A program made the position numbers and the translations under genes. Shown one piece after another: positions 1 through 9,153 of a stretch of 64,000 nucleotides of DNA. The DNA lies in assembly GCA_023419535.1 (NCBI GenBank), contig JAEZXX010000034.1, forward strand, positions 65,959 through 129,958, in the 5' to 3' direction. The number at the start of each line of letters is the position of its first letter. The stretch's first letter is position 1. The notes under the pieces are model-generated. The model did not search any database and was not told the origin of the DNA. It saw only the letters and a list, made by a program, of their open reading frames with translations. This DNA is from Pseudomonadota bacterium. GTDB taxonomy: Bacteria > Pseudomonadota > Alphaproteobacteria > Rhizobiales > Rhizobiaceae.

Positions 1-204
1 CTGCGCCGCCAACGCGGGCCCCAGCAGACGCCGACGAAAAAGCGTGTCGGCTTGCGCCTCGATCGGGCGGTCGTGGACCATTTCCGTGCGACGGGACCGG
101 GCTGGCAGTCCCGTATCAACGCGCTGCTCCTCGGTCATGTTCAAGGCATGCAGGCAACCTCGACGCATCCGGTCGCACCTGGGTCGCGGGCCGAGCGGGG
201 GTAG
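1..204 (+). CDS. BrnA-like antitoxin, C-terminal fragment (5' end outside window)
   Basis: Reading frame 1 is open from the window edge to a TAG at 202-204. The visible 67 residues include TKKRVGLRLD followed by HFRATGPGWQSRINALL, the signature of the BrnA ribbon-helix-helix antitoxin family, in which this part forms the DNA-binding and dimerising C-terminal region. BrnA normally neutralises the RNase toxin BrnT and represses its own operon. The residues after the motif are a non-conserved tail. A brnT gene would be expected just before position 1 but cannot be seen. The family call rests on the motif alone. Confidence 0.65.
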   Translation: MRRQRGPQQTPTKKRVGLRLDRAVVDHFRATGPGWQSRINALLLGHVQGMQATSTHPVAPGSRAERG

Positions 205-293
205 GCGAAACCGCGCGCGCTCGAATTCTTCCGCAGTGCCTGTTATGTCATCGCGCGCGCCGGTCGAAGGGCGTCAGCCGAAGGATCGCGGCC

Positions 294-689
294 ATGTCCG
301 TCAAACTCTTCATCGTCGATGCCGTGGCAGTCGTCGCGGGTGCCATCATCGGCACGCTCGTGTCGGGCTTCTGCGTCTGGCTCTTTGCGGGCGAGCCGTT
401 CATGACGGCCATGTTCTCGCCGGCGGATTATGTTCTGGGCCTCGTGACGGTGATCCTCTTTGCTACCTTCTATGCGAAGCTGGAAGCTACGCCCGCGGTT
501 CTGGCGTCTCTCGCCGTTGGCGTCGCCTTGCCGACCATCGTCGACCGCTTTGCCTTCGGTTCCACGCTCGGCCTGACGACGCTGCTTCTGGCTAGTCTGG
601 TGTTCGCTGTCGCCGCCCTGTCCACCTACCGCTTCGTCCACGCCAATGGCGCGGTGCGCGACGCGGCCCGCCGCGCCGCCGACCACTGA
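294..689 (+). CDS. Small hydrophobic membrane protein, function unknown
   Basis: A 131-residue protein with about four hydrophobic segments (roughly residues 5-30, 42-62, 68-88 and 92-112) and a short charged C-terminus rich in Arg and Ala. It has no motif I recognise. An AAGGA sequence lies about 10 bases before the ATG. It sits between the antitoxin fragment and pheT on the same strand, 88 bases before the pheT start, so it could be read with pheT, but nothing links it to translation. It is probably an inner-membrane protein. Confidence 0.6.
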   Translation: MSVKLFIVDAVAVVAGAIIGTLVSGFCVWLFAGEPFMTAMFSPADYVLGLVTVILFATFYAKLEATPAVLASLAVGVALPTIVDRFAFGSTLGLTTLLLASLVFAVAALSTYRFVHANGAVRDAARRAADH

Positions 690-777
690 ACGCTCGGAGC
701 AAATCCAGCGCCGGCCGGTCGATCGTGACGACCGGACGACGCCTCCGCCCAAAATTCTTTCCGAAAGTCGCCTTCCG

Positions 778-3192
778 ATGAAGTTCACCCTGTCCTGGCT
801 GAAGGATCACCTCGACACGACCGCCTCGCTCGCCGAGATCACCGAGACGCTGACGGCGATCGGGCTGGAGGTCGAGAGCGTCGACGACAAGGCGGCGATG
901 CGGCCCTTCACCATCGCCCGCGTGTTGACGGCCGAGCCGCACCCGGACGCCGACCGGCTGCGCGTCCTGACGGTCGACGCCGGCCCGAACGTCAATGGCG
1001 GCAGGCCGCTGCAGGTCGTCTGCGGCGCGCCCAACGCACGCGCCGGCCTCGTCGGCGTCCTCGGCCTTCCGGGCACCTACGTGCCCGGGATCGACACGAC
1101 GCTGGGCGTGGGCAAGATCCGCGGCGTCGAGAGCCACGGCATGATGTGCTCGCAGCGCGAACTGGAGCTGTCCGACGAGCACGACGGCATCATCGACCTG
1201 CCCGCCGATGCCCTGGTCGGAACCGCCTTCGCCGATTATGCCGGGCTCGCCGACCCGCTGATCGAGATCAACCTGACGCCGAACCGGCCCGATGCGACGA
1301 GCGTCCACGGTATCGCGCGCGATCTGGCGGCCGCCGGCCTCGGCACCCTGAAGACAGCGGCGGTCGAGCCGGTTGCGGGCAGCGGGGCCTGCCCGGTCGA
1401 CGTGCGCGTCGAGAGCGCCACCTGCCTCGGCTTTGCGCTTCGCCGCGTCTCGGGCGTGACGAACGGCCCGTCGCCGGAGTGGATGCAGAAGCGCCTGCGC
1501 TCCATCGGCCTTCGCCCGATCAACGCGCTCGTCGACATCACCAACTACCTCACCTTCGATCGCGGACGGCCGCTGCACGTCTTCGATGCCGCCAAGGTGT
1601 CGGGCGACCTCGTCGTGCGGCAGGCACGCGAGGGCGAGGAGCTCCTCGGGCTCGACGGAAAGACCCATGCGCTGCATCCCGGCGTCTGTGTCATCGCCGA
1701 CGAGAACGGCGTCGAATCGATCGGCGGCATCCTCGGCGGCGAGCATTCGGGCTGCGACGAGGCGACGACGGACGTCCTCATCGAATCGGCGCTCTGGGAG
1801 CCGATCGACATCGCCCGCGCCGGCCGCTCGCTCGGCATCATCACCGATGCGCGCTACCGCTTCGAGCGCGGCGTCGATCCGGCCTTCATGGAGGACGGGC
1901 TTGAACTCGCGACCCGGTTGGTCCTGGATCTATGCGGGGGAACCGCCTCGGAGCCGAGGATCGTCGCGCGCGCCCGATCCACGCCCGCCGCGATCGACTT
2001 CCCCTTCACGGAGGTGGAGCGCCTGACGGGCCTCGCCGTTCCGGCCGACCGCCAGGTCGAGCTGCTGACGCGGCTGGGCTTCGGGGTCGAGCGGAGCGGC
2101 GAGCGCGCTGCCGTCGTCGCGCCGTCCTGGCGCCCGGACATCGAGGGCAAGGCCGATCTCGTCGAGGAGGTCATGCGTCTGGTCGGCGTCGACGCGATCG
2201 AGCCCAAACCGCTCGAGCGTGTCCAGGCGGTGGCGACCCCGATCCTGACGCTCGCCCAGAAGCGCGACAAGGCCGCCCGGCGTGCTCTCGCCGCCCGCGG
2301 CATGGTCGAGACCGTCACCTATTCCTTCGTCTCAACCGAGGCGGCCGAACTTTTCGGCGGCGGCGACGAGGCGTTGAGCCTGAAGAACCCCATCGCGGCC
2401 GACCTGTCCGACATGCGACCCTCGCTGCTGCCGAGCCTGATCCAGGCGTCGGCCCGCAACGCCGCGCGCGGCCACGGCGACACGGCGCTCTTCGAGGTCA
2501 GCCACGTCTACCGCTCGATCGACCCGGACGGCCAGAGACGCGTCGCCGCCGGTCTTCGCCGCGGCACGGCCGGCCTGTCGGGCGCGGGGCGCGACTGGGC
2601 GGGCTCGGCGGGCCCCGTCGGCGTCTTCGACGCCAAGGCGGACGCGATCGCGGTACTCGAAGCGCTCGGCGTTCCGACCGAGCGGCTGCAGGTCGAGGCG
2701 CCCGCGAGCTCCTGGTACCATCCGGGGCGCTCCGGCCGCATCAAGCTCGGTCCGAAGACGGTGCTTGCCGAATTCGGCGAGCTCCACCCAAAGACCGCCA
2801 AGGCGCTCGGCGCCGGCGGCACGCTCGCCGGCTTCGAGGTGCATCTCGACGAGTGTCCGGAGCCCAAGCGAAAGGCGACCAAGACCAAACCGGTTCTCAC
2901 GCTCTCGCCCTTCCAGCCGGTGAAGCGCGACTTCGCCTTCGTGGTGGAAGCGCAGACTGAAGCGCTGAAGGTCGTGCGTGCGGCCGAAGGGGCCGATCGC
3001 AAGCTCGTCGGCGAGGTCCGCGTCTTCGACATCTTCGAGGGCGTGTCGCTGGGCGAGAACGCCAAGTCGATCGCCATCGAGGTGACGCTCAACCCCGCCG
3101 ACAAGACCTTGACCGATTCCGAGATCGAGGCCGTCTCGGCCAAGATCGTCGCGGCCGTCGCCAAGGCGACCGGCGGAACGCTTAGGAGCTAG
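778..3192 (+). CDS. pheT: Phenylalanyl-tRNA synthetase beta subunit
   Basis: An 804-residue protein, the usual length of bacterial PheT. With PheS it forms the (alpha-beta)2 enzyme that charges tRNA-Phe in the cytoplasm. The start MKFTLSWLKDHL is the conserved PheT N-terminus, which is why I place the start at 778 although the frame is open further upstream. Domains in order: EMAP-II-like tRNA-binding domain (about 40-150), B3/B4 editing domain (about 200-390, containing NPVNALVDITNY-like sequence INALVDITNYL), B5 domain (about 400-475), the catalytic-core-like region, and the C-terminal FDX-ACB anticodon-binding domain (about 710-804). pheS is not in the 777 bases upstream; those hold an antitoxin fragment and a membrane protein, so pheS lies beyond the window or the pair is separated. 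Confidence 0.97.
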   Translation: MKFTLSWLKDHLDTTASLAEITETLTAIGLEVESVDDKAAMRPFTIARVLTAEPHPDADRLRVLTVDAGPNVNGGRPLQVVCGAPNARAGLVGVLGLPGTYVPGIDTTLGVGKIRGVESHGMMCSQRELELSDEHDGIIDLPADALVGTAFADYAGLADPLIEINLTPNRPDATSVHGIARDLAAAGLGTLKTAAVEPVAGSGACPVDVRVESATCLGFALRRVSGVTNGPSPEWMQKRLRSIGLRPINALVDITNYLTFDRGRPLHVFDAAKVSGDLVVRQAREGEELLGLDGKTHALHPGVCVIADENGVESIGGILGGEHSGCDEATTDVLIESALWEPIDIARAGRSLGIITDARYRFERGVDPAFMEDGLELATRLVLDLCGGTASEPRIVARARSTPAAIDFPFTEVERLTGLAVPADRQVELLTRLGFGVERSGERAAVVAPSWRPDIEGKADLVEEVMRLVGVDAIEPKPLERVQAVATPILTLAQKRDKAARRALAARGMVETVTYSFVSTEAAELFGGGDEALSLKNPIAADLSDMRPSLLPSLIQASARNAARGHGDTALFEVSHVYRSIDPDGQRRVAAGLRRGTAGLSGAGRDWAGSAGPVGVFDAKADAIAVLEALGVPTERLQVEAPASSWYHPGRSGRIKLGPKTVLAEFGELHPKTAKALGAGGTLAGFEVHLDECPEPKRKATKTKPVLTLSPFQPVKRDFAFVVEAQTEALKVVRAAEGADRKLVGEVRVFDIFEGVSLGENAKSIAIEVTLNPADKTLTDSEIEAVSAKIVAAVAKATGGTLRS

Positions 3193-3200
3193 GCGGCGCC

Positions 3201-4187
3201 ATGCTGCGCTGGGGCGTCCTCTCGACGGCGAAGATCGCGCGCGTCCACCTGATCCCGGCGATCCTGGCGGCGGAGGGGTCCGTCCTCGCCGCCATCGCCA
3301 GCCGGGACGGGAACCGTGCCCGAGCGCTCGCCGACGATTGCGGCGCACCGCACGCGTTCGGCTCCTACGAGGCCCTCCTCGACAGCGATGCGGTCGACGC
3401 GGTCTACGTGCCGGTGCCGACCGCGCATCACGTCGAATGGGCGACGAAGGCCGTCCGGGCGGGCAAGCACGTCCTCGTCGAGAAGCCGTTGGCACTGAAG
3501 GCTGCCGACATCGAGCCGCTGATCGCGGCGCGCGACGAGCAGGGCGTCGTCGTCGCCGAGGCCTTCATGGTCAAGCACCACCCGCAATGGGCGCAGGTCC
3601 GCGACTGGATCGACGCGGGGCGGATCGGCAGACTGCTGCACGTGCAGGGCGCCTTCTCCTACTTCAACGACGATCCCGCCAACATGCGCAACGTCGTCGA
3701 ACTCGGCGGCGGCGCGCTGCCGGACATCGGCGTCTACCCGATCGTCGTCACCCGCCTGGTAACGGGCGCCGAGCCCGTTTCCGCCCTGGGGCGGATCGAG
3801 CGCGATCCCCGCTTCGGGACGGACCGTTTCGCCGACTGCACCGTCGACTTCGACACGTTCCGCCTGTCCTTCTACGTCGGCACGCAGGCGGCCGCGCGAC
3901 AGTCGATGGTGTTCCACGGAAGCGACGGCTTCATCGAGATCGAGGCGCCCTTCAACGCCGGCGTCTACGGGGATACGCGGGTCGTCCTGCACGATCGCGG
4001 ACATCAGGACGCCGAAATCCGGCGCTTCCCGGCGGTGAACCAGTATCGCGAGCAGGTCGAGGCCTTCTCGCGCCGGGTCGCGGGCGAGGCCGTGGCCATC
4101 TTCAGCCTCGAGGAATCGGTGCTGAACCAGCGTGTCGTCGATGCGCTCTTGCGGTCCGAGTCCAGCGGACGACACGAAAGCGTGTGA
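3201..4187 (+). CDS. Gfo/Idh/MocA-family NAD(P)-dependent oxidoreductase
   Basis: A 328-residue protein with an N-terminal Rossmann fold beginning LRWGVLSTAKIA and the family EKP motif (residues about 94-96), which contributes the conserved catalytic lysine. The C-terminal half is the substrate-binding alpha/beta domain. The family oxidises or reduces sugars, inositols and dihydrodiols; the sequence resembles the dihydrodiol/xylose dehydrogenase branch, but the substrate cannot be read from it. The ATG is 8 bases after the pheT stop, and an AGGAG Shine-Dalgarno lies inside the last pheT codons, so the two genes are probably cotranscribed. Confidence 0.88.
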   Translation: MLRWGVLSTAKIARVHLIPAILAAEGSVLAAIASRDGNRARALADDCGAPHAFGSYEALLDSDAVDAVYVPVPTAHHVEWATKAVRAGKHVLVEKPLALKAADIEPLIAARDEQGVVVAEAFMVKHHPQWAQVRDWIDAGRIGRLLHVQGAFSYFNDDPANMRNVVELGGGALPDIGVYPIVVTRLVTGAEPVSALGRIERDPRFGTDRFADCTVDFDTFRLSFYVGTQAAARQSMVFHGSDGFIEIEAPFNAGVYGDTRVVLHDRGHQDAEIRRFPAVNQYREQVEAFSRRVAGEAVAIFSLEESVLNQRVVDALLRSESSGRHESV

Positions 4188-4281
4188 CCTTCCGCCGCCA
4201 AAGCGACGGAGACGCGTGCTCCCTGTCGCAAGGCTCGGGCCAACGGGCCGTGCGATCCTGGCGGGGACGAGGAGAGGCTCC

Positions 4282-5244
4282 ATGCGCATCCGTTCGGCGA
4301 CGACGCTTCTGGCGATCCTGACCGGCCTGACCTTCGCGGTTCCGGCCGAAGCGCAGGTCGCGCGCGAGATTTTCGGGGCTCTGGGCGGACCGGCGGGCGA
4401 GCGCACCGATGCCGTCGGCAACTACAATCGCGGCTGCCTCATGGGCGGCGTCGAGATGCCCCCGGACGGCCCGCACTGGCAGGACGTGCGCCGCAATCGC
4501 AACAAGTCCTACGGCCACCCCGTCACGATCGACTTCCTGAAACGCTTCTCGGAGATCGTGGCGGCCAACGACAATTGGCGCGGCATCCTGATCGGCGACA
4601 TCTCGCAGCCGCGCGGCGGGCCCGCCGTCGGCCACTCCTCGCACCAGATCGGCCTCGACGCCGACATCTATCTGACCGAAATGCCGCCGCAGCGCCTGAA
4701 CGAGGTGCAGCGCGAGGAGATGGACATGCCCTCCGTGCTGCGGCCCGGCAGCCTGAGCGTGGACGACAGCCGCTGGCGTCCGGAGCATCATCGGCTGATC
4801 CGCCGCGCCGCGCTGCAGCCCGAAGTCGAGCGCATCTTCGTGCATCCGGGAATCAAGAAGAAGCTGTGCGAGACCGCCGGTGGAGACCGGTCCTGGCTGC
4901 GAAAGGTCCGGCCGGCCTACGGACACGACTATCACTTCCACATCCGCCTCGCGTGCCCCGCCGGCACGACCTGCGAGAGACAAGACCCGGTTCCTCGCGC
5001 CGAAGGGTGCGATGCCAGCCTGCAATGGTGGTTCGACGTGGCGCTGCAGCCGCCCCCTCCGGACGCGCCGCCCTACAAGCCGCGCCCTCCGATGCAATTG
5101 TCCGCGCTGCCCAACGCCTGCATCGCGCTCGCCCGCGCGCCCGCAGGGCCGGTGCCGAGCTTCTTGCAGGCAAGTGCCGCGTCCGCGGCGGTTCCCGCTC
5201 CTCCAGCGAGCGTGCCGGTGCCGAGCCCGCGACCCGGCGGGTGA
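4282..5244 (+). CDS. mepA: Penicillin-insensitive murein endopeptidase MepA
   Basis: A 320-residue periplasmic zinc peptidase of family M74 that cuts D-Ala-meso-DAP cross-links in peptidoglycan. Residues 1-25 are a signal peptide ending AEA. The zinc site is visible as SHQIGLDAD (His121, Asp128) and HDYHFHIRL further on. The tail from about residue 255 is Pro/Ala rich. I chose the ATG at 4282 because it follows an AGGAG sequence and gives a proper signal peptide; the upstream open frame overlaps the oxidoreductase. It follows the preceding gene by 94 bases on the same strand. Confidence 0.93.
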   Translation: MRIRSATTLLAILTGLTFAVPAEAQVAREIFGALGGPAGERTDAVGNYNRGCLMGGVEMPPDGPHWQDVRRNRNKSYGHPVTIDFLKRFSEIVAANDNWRGILIGDISQPRGGPAVGHSSHQIGLDADIYLTEMPPQRLNEVQREEMDMPSVLRPGSLSVDDSRWRPEHHRLIRRAALQPEVERIFVHPGIKKKLCETAGGDRSWLRKVRPAYGHDYHFHIRLACPAGTTCERQDPVPRAEGCDASLQWWFDVALQPPPPDAPPYKPRPPMQLSALPNACIALARAPAGPVPSFLQASAASAAVPAPPASVPVPSPRPGG

Positions 5245-5339
5245 CGCCGCCCGACGGTCCGTCGCGCCGGACCCCGCGTCCCGCTTGGCCTGCGACCGGG
5301 CTCGCGCTATGCCCGGTCCGATCCGAAGCGAGCGCCGCC

Positions 5340-6374
5340 ATGCCCGACAGTTCAGACGCCCTGATCTTCCCGATCCTTCTCGGCGACATCGGCGGCACCA
5401 ATGCGCGCTTCTCGCTCCTCGCAGACGCCTCCGCCGAACCGACGACTTTTCCGATCGTCCAGACGGCGAGCTTCCCGAACATCGACGATGCCATCCGCGA
5501 CGCCGTCTTCGAGCGGACGGCGATCCGCCCGCGTTCGGTCGTCCTCGCCGTCGCGGGCCCGGTCGAAGGCGCGGAGATCGCGCTGACCAACTGCGACTGG
5601 GTGGTGCGGCCGGAGGCGCTGATCGCCGAGCTCGGCTTCGAGGCCGTGGTCGTCCTGAACGATTTCGAGGCGCAGGCGCTCGCCGTCGCCGGGCTGCCGG
5701 AGGACGGCCGCGTCCAGATCGGCCCCGGGGAACCGGCCGAGGGTGCGAGCCGCGTGGTCGTCGGACCCGGCACCGGGCTCGGGGTCGCCGGTCTGGTGCG
5801 GGCGCGGGGCATGTGGATCCCGGTCGCCGGCGAGGGCGGGCACGTCGATCTCGGTCCCCGCACGGACCGCGACCGCGCGATCTGGCCGCATCTCGACGCG
5901 ATCGAGGGGCGCATCTCGGCCGAACAGATTCTCTGCGGGCGCGGGCTCGTGAACCTCTATCGGGCGATCTGCGCCGCTGACGGACATTCTCCGGTGCACA
6001 CCGGCCCGGCCGCCATCACGCAGAGCGCGATCGAGGGCGGAGACCCGGCGACAGGCGAAGCGGTGGACCTCTTCGCCACCTATCTCGGCCGCCTGGCCGG
6101 CGATCTGGCGCTGGTCTTCATGGCGAAGGGCGGCGTCTATGTCGCGGGCGGCATCTTCGCCCGTCTGATGCCCGTCCTGAAGCGCGAGGCGTTCCGGAGC
6201 GCCTTCGAGGACAAGGCGCCGCATTCGGCGCTGATCGGAGCGATTCCGCTCTACGTCGTCACGCAGCCCCTGGCGGCCCTCGCCGGGCTCGCGGCCTATG
6301 CGAGCCGCCCGTCCAGCTTCGGGGTAGAGACGAAAGGGCGGCGCTGGTCGGCCCGATCGCACGACCTGCGGTAG
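5340..6374 (+). CDS. glk: Glucokinase
   Basis: A 344-residue glucokinase of the bacterial Glk (group B) family, phosphorylating glucose with ATP in the cytoplasm. The N-terminal phosphate-binding loop LGDIGGTNARFSLL, the glucose-contact sequence NDFEAQALAV, the second nucleotide motif GPGTGLGVAGL and GEGGHVDLGP are all present and in order. The start is the ATG just before PDSSDALIFP. The upstream part of the open frame overlaps mepA in another frame and is not coding. It probably feeds glucose 6-phosphate to the Entner-Doudoroff or pentose phosphate route, as is common in this order; that is inference. Confidence 0.94.
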   Translation: MPDSSDALIFPILLGDIGGTNARFSLLADASAEPTTFPIVQTASFPNIDDAIRDAVFERTAIRPRSVVLAVAGPVEGAEIALTNCDWVVRPEALIAELGFEAVVVLNDFEAQALAVAGLPEDGRVQIGPGEPAEGASRVVVGPGTGLGVAGLVRARGMWIPVAGEGGHVDLGPRTDRDRAIWPHLDAIEGRISAEQILCGRGLVNLYRAICAADGHSPVHTGPAAITQSAIEGGDPATGEAVDLFATYLGRLAGDLALVFMAKGGVYVAGGIFARLMPVLKREAFRSAFEDKAPHSALIGAIPLYVVTQPLAALAGLAAYASRPSSFGVETKGRRWSARSHDLR

Positions 6375-6485
6375 GCACGGACCGCGTCTGCCTTTATAGA
6401 ACCGCCATCGTCCGTCATCGGAGCCTCGGCTCGCGGGGAGGGGCCGAGAAGCGAAACGGAACGCACGACGTCCGCGGAAGGCCCA

Positions 6486-8297
6486 TTGTCCGTCAAGCCA
6501 GCCCTCTCCCTTTCGAAGGAACAGGACCGCAGCCGCGCCTTCGCGTTGCTCAAGCGCATCCTCGCCGAGAACGGCCAGGAGCACCGCGGCAATTACGCGA
6601 TCGCCATCGTGTGCATGGTGCTCGTGGCCGCGACGACGGCGTTCCTCGCCTGGATCATGCGCGACGTCATCGACGAGATCTTCGTCGCCGGCGACATCAC
6701 CTTCGTCGTCTCGCTGCCGATCATCGTCTTCCTGACCTTCGTCGTCCGCGGGGCGGCGACCTACGGGCAGGGCGTCATCCTGGCGCGGATCGGCAACGAC
6801 ATCGTGGCGCGCTACCAGCGCCGCCTCTTCGCCCACCTGACCGAGCTTTCGGTCGACTTCTTCGGCGAGACGCGATCGGCCCAACTCGCCGCACGGATCA
6901 ATCAGAACGTGACGGGCGTGCGCGACACGCTCAATCTGACGATCACCTCGATCGCCCGCGACGCGCTGACGCTCGTCTTCCTCGTCGGCGTCATGGTCTG
7001 GCTCGACCCGCTGCTCTCGGCGATCGCGCTTCTCGCCGGCCCGCCGGTCGGCATCATGATCGCCAGACTGGCACAGAAGCTGCGCAAGGCGACGCGCCAG
7101 TCGGTGGAGCTAAACGCCCGCGTCCTCGGGGCCATGCAGGAGGCCTCGCAGGGCATCCAGGTCGTCAAGGCCTTCACGATGGAAAAGCCGCTGCGTGAGC
7201 GGATGGAGGGATTGATCGAAGGGGCGCAGGAGCGCTCCGACCGCATCGCCATCATCACCGAACGCTCCGGGCCCGTGACGGAGACGATCGCGGGCATCGC
7301 GATCGCCGGCGTCATCGCGTGGTCGGGCTATCGCGCGATCGTGGAAGGTCATTCGCCGGGCGCGATGTTCGCCTTCATCACCGCGCTGCTCCTCGCCTAC
7401 GATCCGGCGCGGCGCCTCGCCCGGCTGCAGGTGCAGCTGGAGCGCGCGCTGGTGAACGCGCGCATGATCTACGAGATTCTCGACATGCCGCCGCGCCAGG
7501 CCGACGCGCCGGACGCTCCGGCGCTCGCCGTCACCCGCGGCGAGGTCGTCTTCGAGGCCGTCACCTTCGGCTATCACCACGCCGATCCGGTGCTGTCGGG
7601 CGTCTCCTTCGTCGCGCCCGCGGGTCGCACGACGGCGCTGGTGGGCGCGTCCGGCGGCGGCAAGTCCACGATCATCACGCTGATCGAGCGCTTCTACGAC
7701 CTCGATTCCGGCCGCATCCTCATCGACGGAGAGGACATCGCGGCGGTGACCAAGGCCTCTCTGCGCCGGCAGATCGCCTACGTGCCGCAGGCGCCGACGC
7801 TGTTCGAGGGCACGATCCGCGACAACATCCGCTACGGGCGGCCGGAGGCCAGCGACGAGGAGGTCGAGGAGGCCGCGCGGCAGGCGCAGGCGGAGGAGTT
7901 CATCCTGGCCCAGCCTCTCGGCTACGAGACGCCGGTCGGCGAGGCGGGCGCCACGCTCTCGGGTGGCCAGCGCCAGCGCCTCTCGATCGCCCGGGCTCTC
8001 CTGCGCGACGCGCCGATCCTCCTGCTCGACGAGGCGACCTCCGCGCTCGACACCAAGTCCGAGACGCTTGTCCAGGCCGCGCTGGAGCGCGTGATGAAGG
8101 GTCGCACCGTCATCGTCGTCGCCCATCGCCTGTCGACCATCGTCGATGCGGACCAGATCCTCGTCGTCGAACGGGGGCGGATCGCGGAGGCCGGCACGCA
8201 CGAGGAACTGGCCCGGCGGCCCGGCGGGCTCTACGCTCAGTTCCATGCCATGCAGGGCAAGGCGCGCGCCCGCACGAACGTGGCGGCAGCCGAATGA
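6486..8297 (+). CDS. ABC exporter with fused membrane and ATPase domains (MsbA-like)
   Basis: A 603-residue half-transporter: six transmembrane helices (about residues 45-330) followed by one ATPase domain with Walker A GASGGGKST, signature LSGGQRQR, Walker B ILLLDEATS and the H-loop VVAHRLST. Such proteins work as homodimers in the inner membrane and export lipids, lipid A or drugs; the overall pattern is closest to MsbA-type lipid flippases. The start is a TTG at 6486 with GGAAGG about six bases before it; the next in-frame ATG lies inside the first transmembrane helix. It overlaps dapB by four bases. Confidence 0.9.
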   Translation: MSVKPALSLSKEQDRSRAFALLKRILAENGQEHRGNYAIAIVCMVLVAATTAFLAWIMRDVIDEIFVAGDITFVVSLPIIVFLTFVVRGAATYGQGVILARIGNDIVARYQRRLFAHLTELSVDFFGETRSAQLAARINQNVTGVRDTLNLTITSIARDALTLVFLVGVMVWLDPLLSAIALLAGPPVGIMIARLAQKLRKATRQSVELNARVLGAMQEASQGIQVVKAFTMEKPLRERMEGLIEGAQERSDRIAIITERSGPVTETIAGIAIAGVIAWSGYRAIVEGHSPGAMFAFITALLLAYDPARRLARLQVQLERALVNARMIYEILDMPPRQADAPDAPALAVTRGEVVFEAVTFGYHHADPVLSGVSFVAPAGRTTALVGASGGGKSTIITLIERFYDLDSGRILIDGEDIAAVTKASLRRQIAYVPQAPTLFEGTIRDNIRYGRPEASDEEVEEAARQAQAEEFILAQPLGYETPVGEAGATLSGGQRQRLSIARALLRDAPILLLDEATSALDTKSETLVQAALERVMKGRTVIVVAHRLSTIVDADQILVVERGRIAEAGTHEELARRPGGLYAQFHAMQGKARARTNVAAAE

Positions 8298-8317
8298 GCG
8301 AGGAGGCGGTGGAGCGG

Positions 8318-9124
8318 ATGAAGCTCGTGGTGCTGGGCGCGGCCGGCCGCATGGGGCGCACGCTCGTGCGGATCGTCGCGGAGACGCGGGGCGCATCCGT
8401 TCACGCCGCGATCGAGCGGCCGGGCAATGCGTTGCTCGGGCAGGACGCGGGCACGCTCGCGGGCGTCGCGCCCGCAGGCGTCGTTCTCGGCGACGATCTG
8501 GACACCGCGCTCGACGGGGCCGACGGCATCCTCGACTTCACCGCACCGGCCTCCAGCGTCGCGGTCGCACGGCTCGCCGCCGCGCGCGGGCTCGTCCACG
8601 TGATCGGGACGACCGGCTTCTCGGCCGAGGACGAGGCGGCGATCCGACAGGCCGCAGGCGCCGGAGCGGTGATCGTGAAGTCGGGCAACATGAGTCTTGG
8701 CGTGAACCTCCTCGCCAGCCTCGTCGAGCAGGCGGCACGCGCCCTCGGACCAGACGCCTTCGACATCGAGATCGTCGAAATGCACCACCGCCACAAGGTG
8801 GACGCGCCGTCGGGCACGGCGCTGCTCCTGGGACAGGCCGCCGCCGACGGGCGGGGCATCGACCTCGGTGCTTCGAGTGTCAGGGTGCGCGACGGGCACA
8901 CCGGCGCGCGAGAGGACGGCACGATCGGTTTCGCCACGCTTCGCGGCGGCTCGGTGGTCGGGGAACACCAGGTGATCCTGGCGGGCGAAGGCGAGCGCAT
9001 CGAGCTCGCCCACCGCGCCGAGGACCGTTCGATCTTCGCGCGCGGCGCCGTGCGGGCCGCGCTATGGGCGAAAGACCGTTCACCGGGGCTCTATTCCATG
9101 CGCGACGTGCTGGGCCTAGTCTGA
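8318..9124 (+). CDS. dapB: 4-hydroxy-tetrahydrodipicolinate reductase
   Basis: A 268-residue protein matching the family length. It reduces the DapA product in lysine and meso-diaminopimelate synthesis. The N-terminal nucleotide-binding loop GAAGRMG and the catalytic/substrate loop EMHHRHKVDAPSGTALLL are intact. An alternative ATG at 8294 overlaps the stop of the ABC exporter (ATGA) and would add eight residues; I prefer 8318 because it puts KLVVLGAAGRMG at the extreme N-terminus as in other DapB proteins and an AGGAGG lies upstream. It is probably translationally coupled to the exporter. Confidence 0.95.
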   Translation: MKLVVLGAAGRMGRTLVRIVAETRGASVHAAIERPGNALLGQDAGTLAGVAPAGVVLGDDLDTALDGADGILDFTAPASSVAVARLAAARGLVHVIGTTGFSAEDEAAIRQAAGAGAVIVKSGNMSLGVNLLASLVEQAARALGPDAFDIEIVEMHHRHKVDAPSGTALLLGQAAADGRGIDLGASSVRVRDGHTGAREDGTIGFATLRGGSVVGEHQVILAGEGERIELAHRAEDRSIFARGAVRAALWAKDRSPGLYSMRDVLGLV

Positions 9125-9153
9125 GGCCTCGTCCATTTCGCGAAAGTCAGACG

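Noticed and set aside
44..595. A 183-codon frame at the left end
   Set aside because: It overlaps the BrnA fragment and the small membrane protein and is Arg/Ser/Pro-rich with no motif.
8294..8317. Start of dapB at 8294
   Set aside because: It would add eight residues before the conserved KLVVLGAAGRMG; the 8318 ATG gives the usual DapB N-terminus. The earlier start remains possible because it overlaps the exporter stop.
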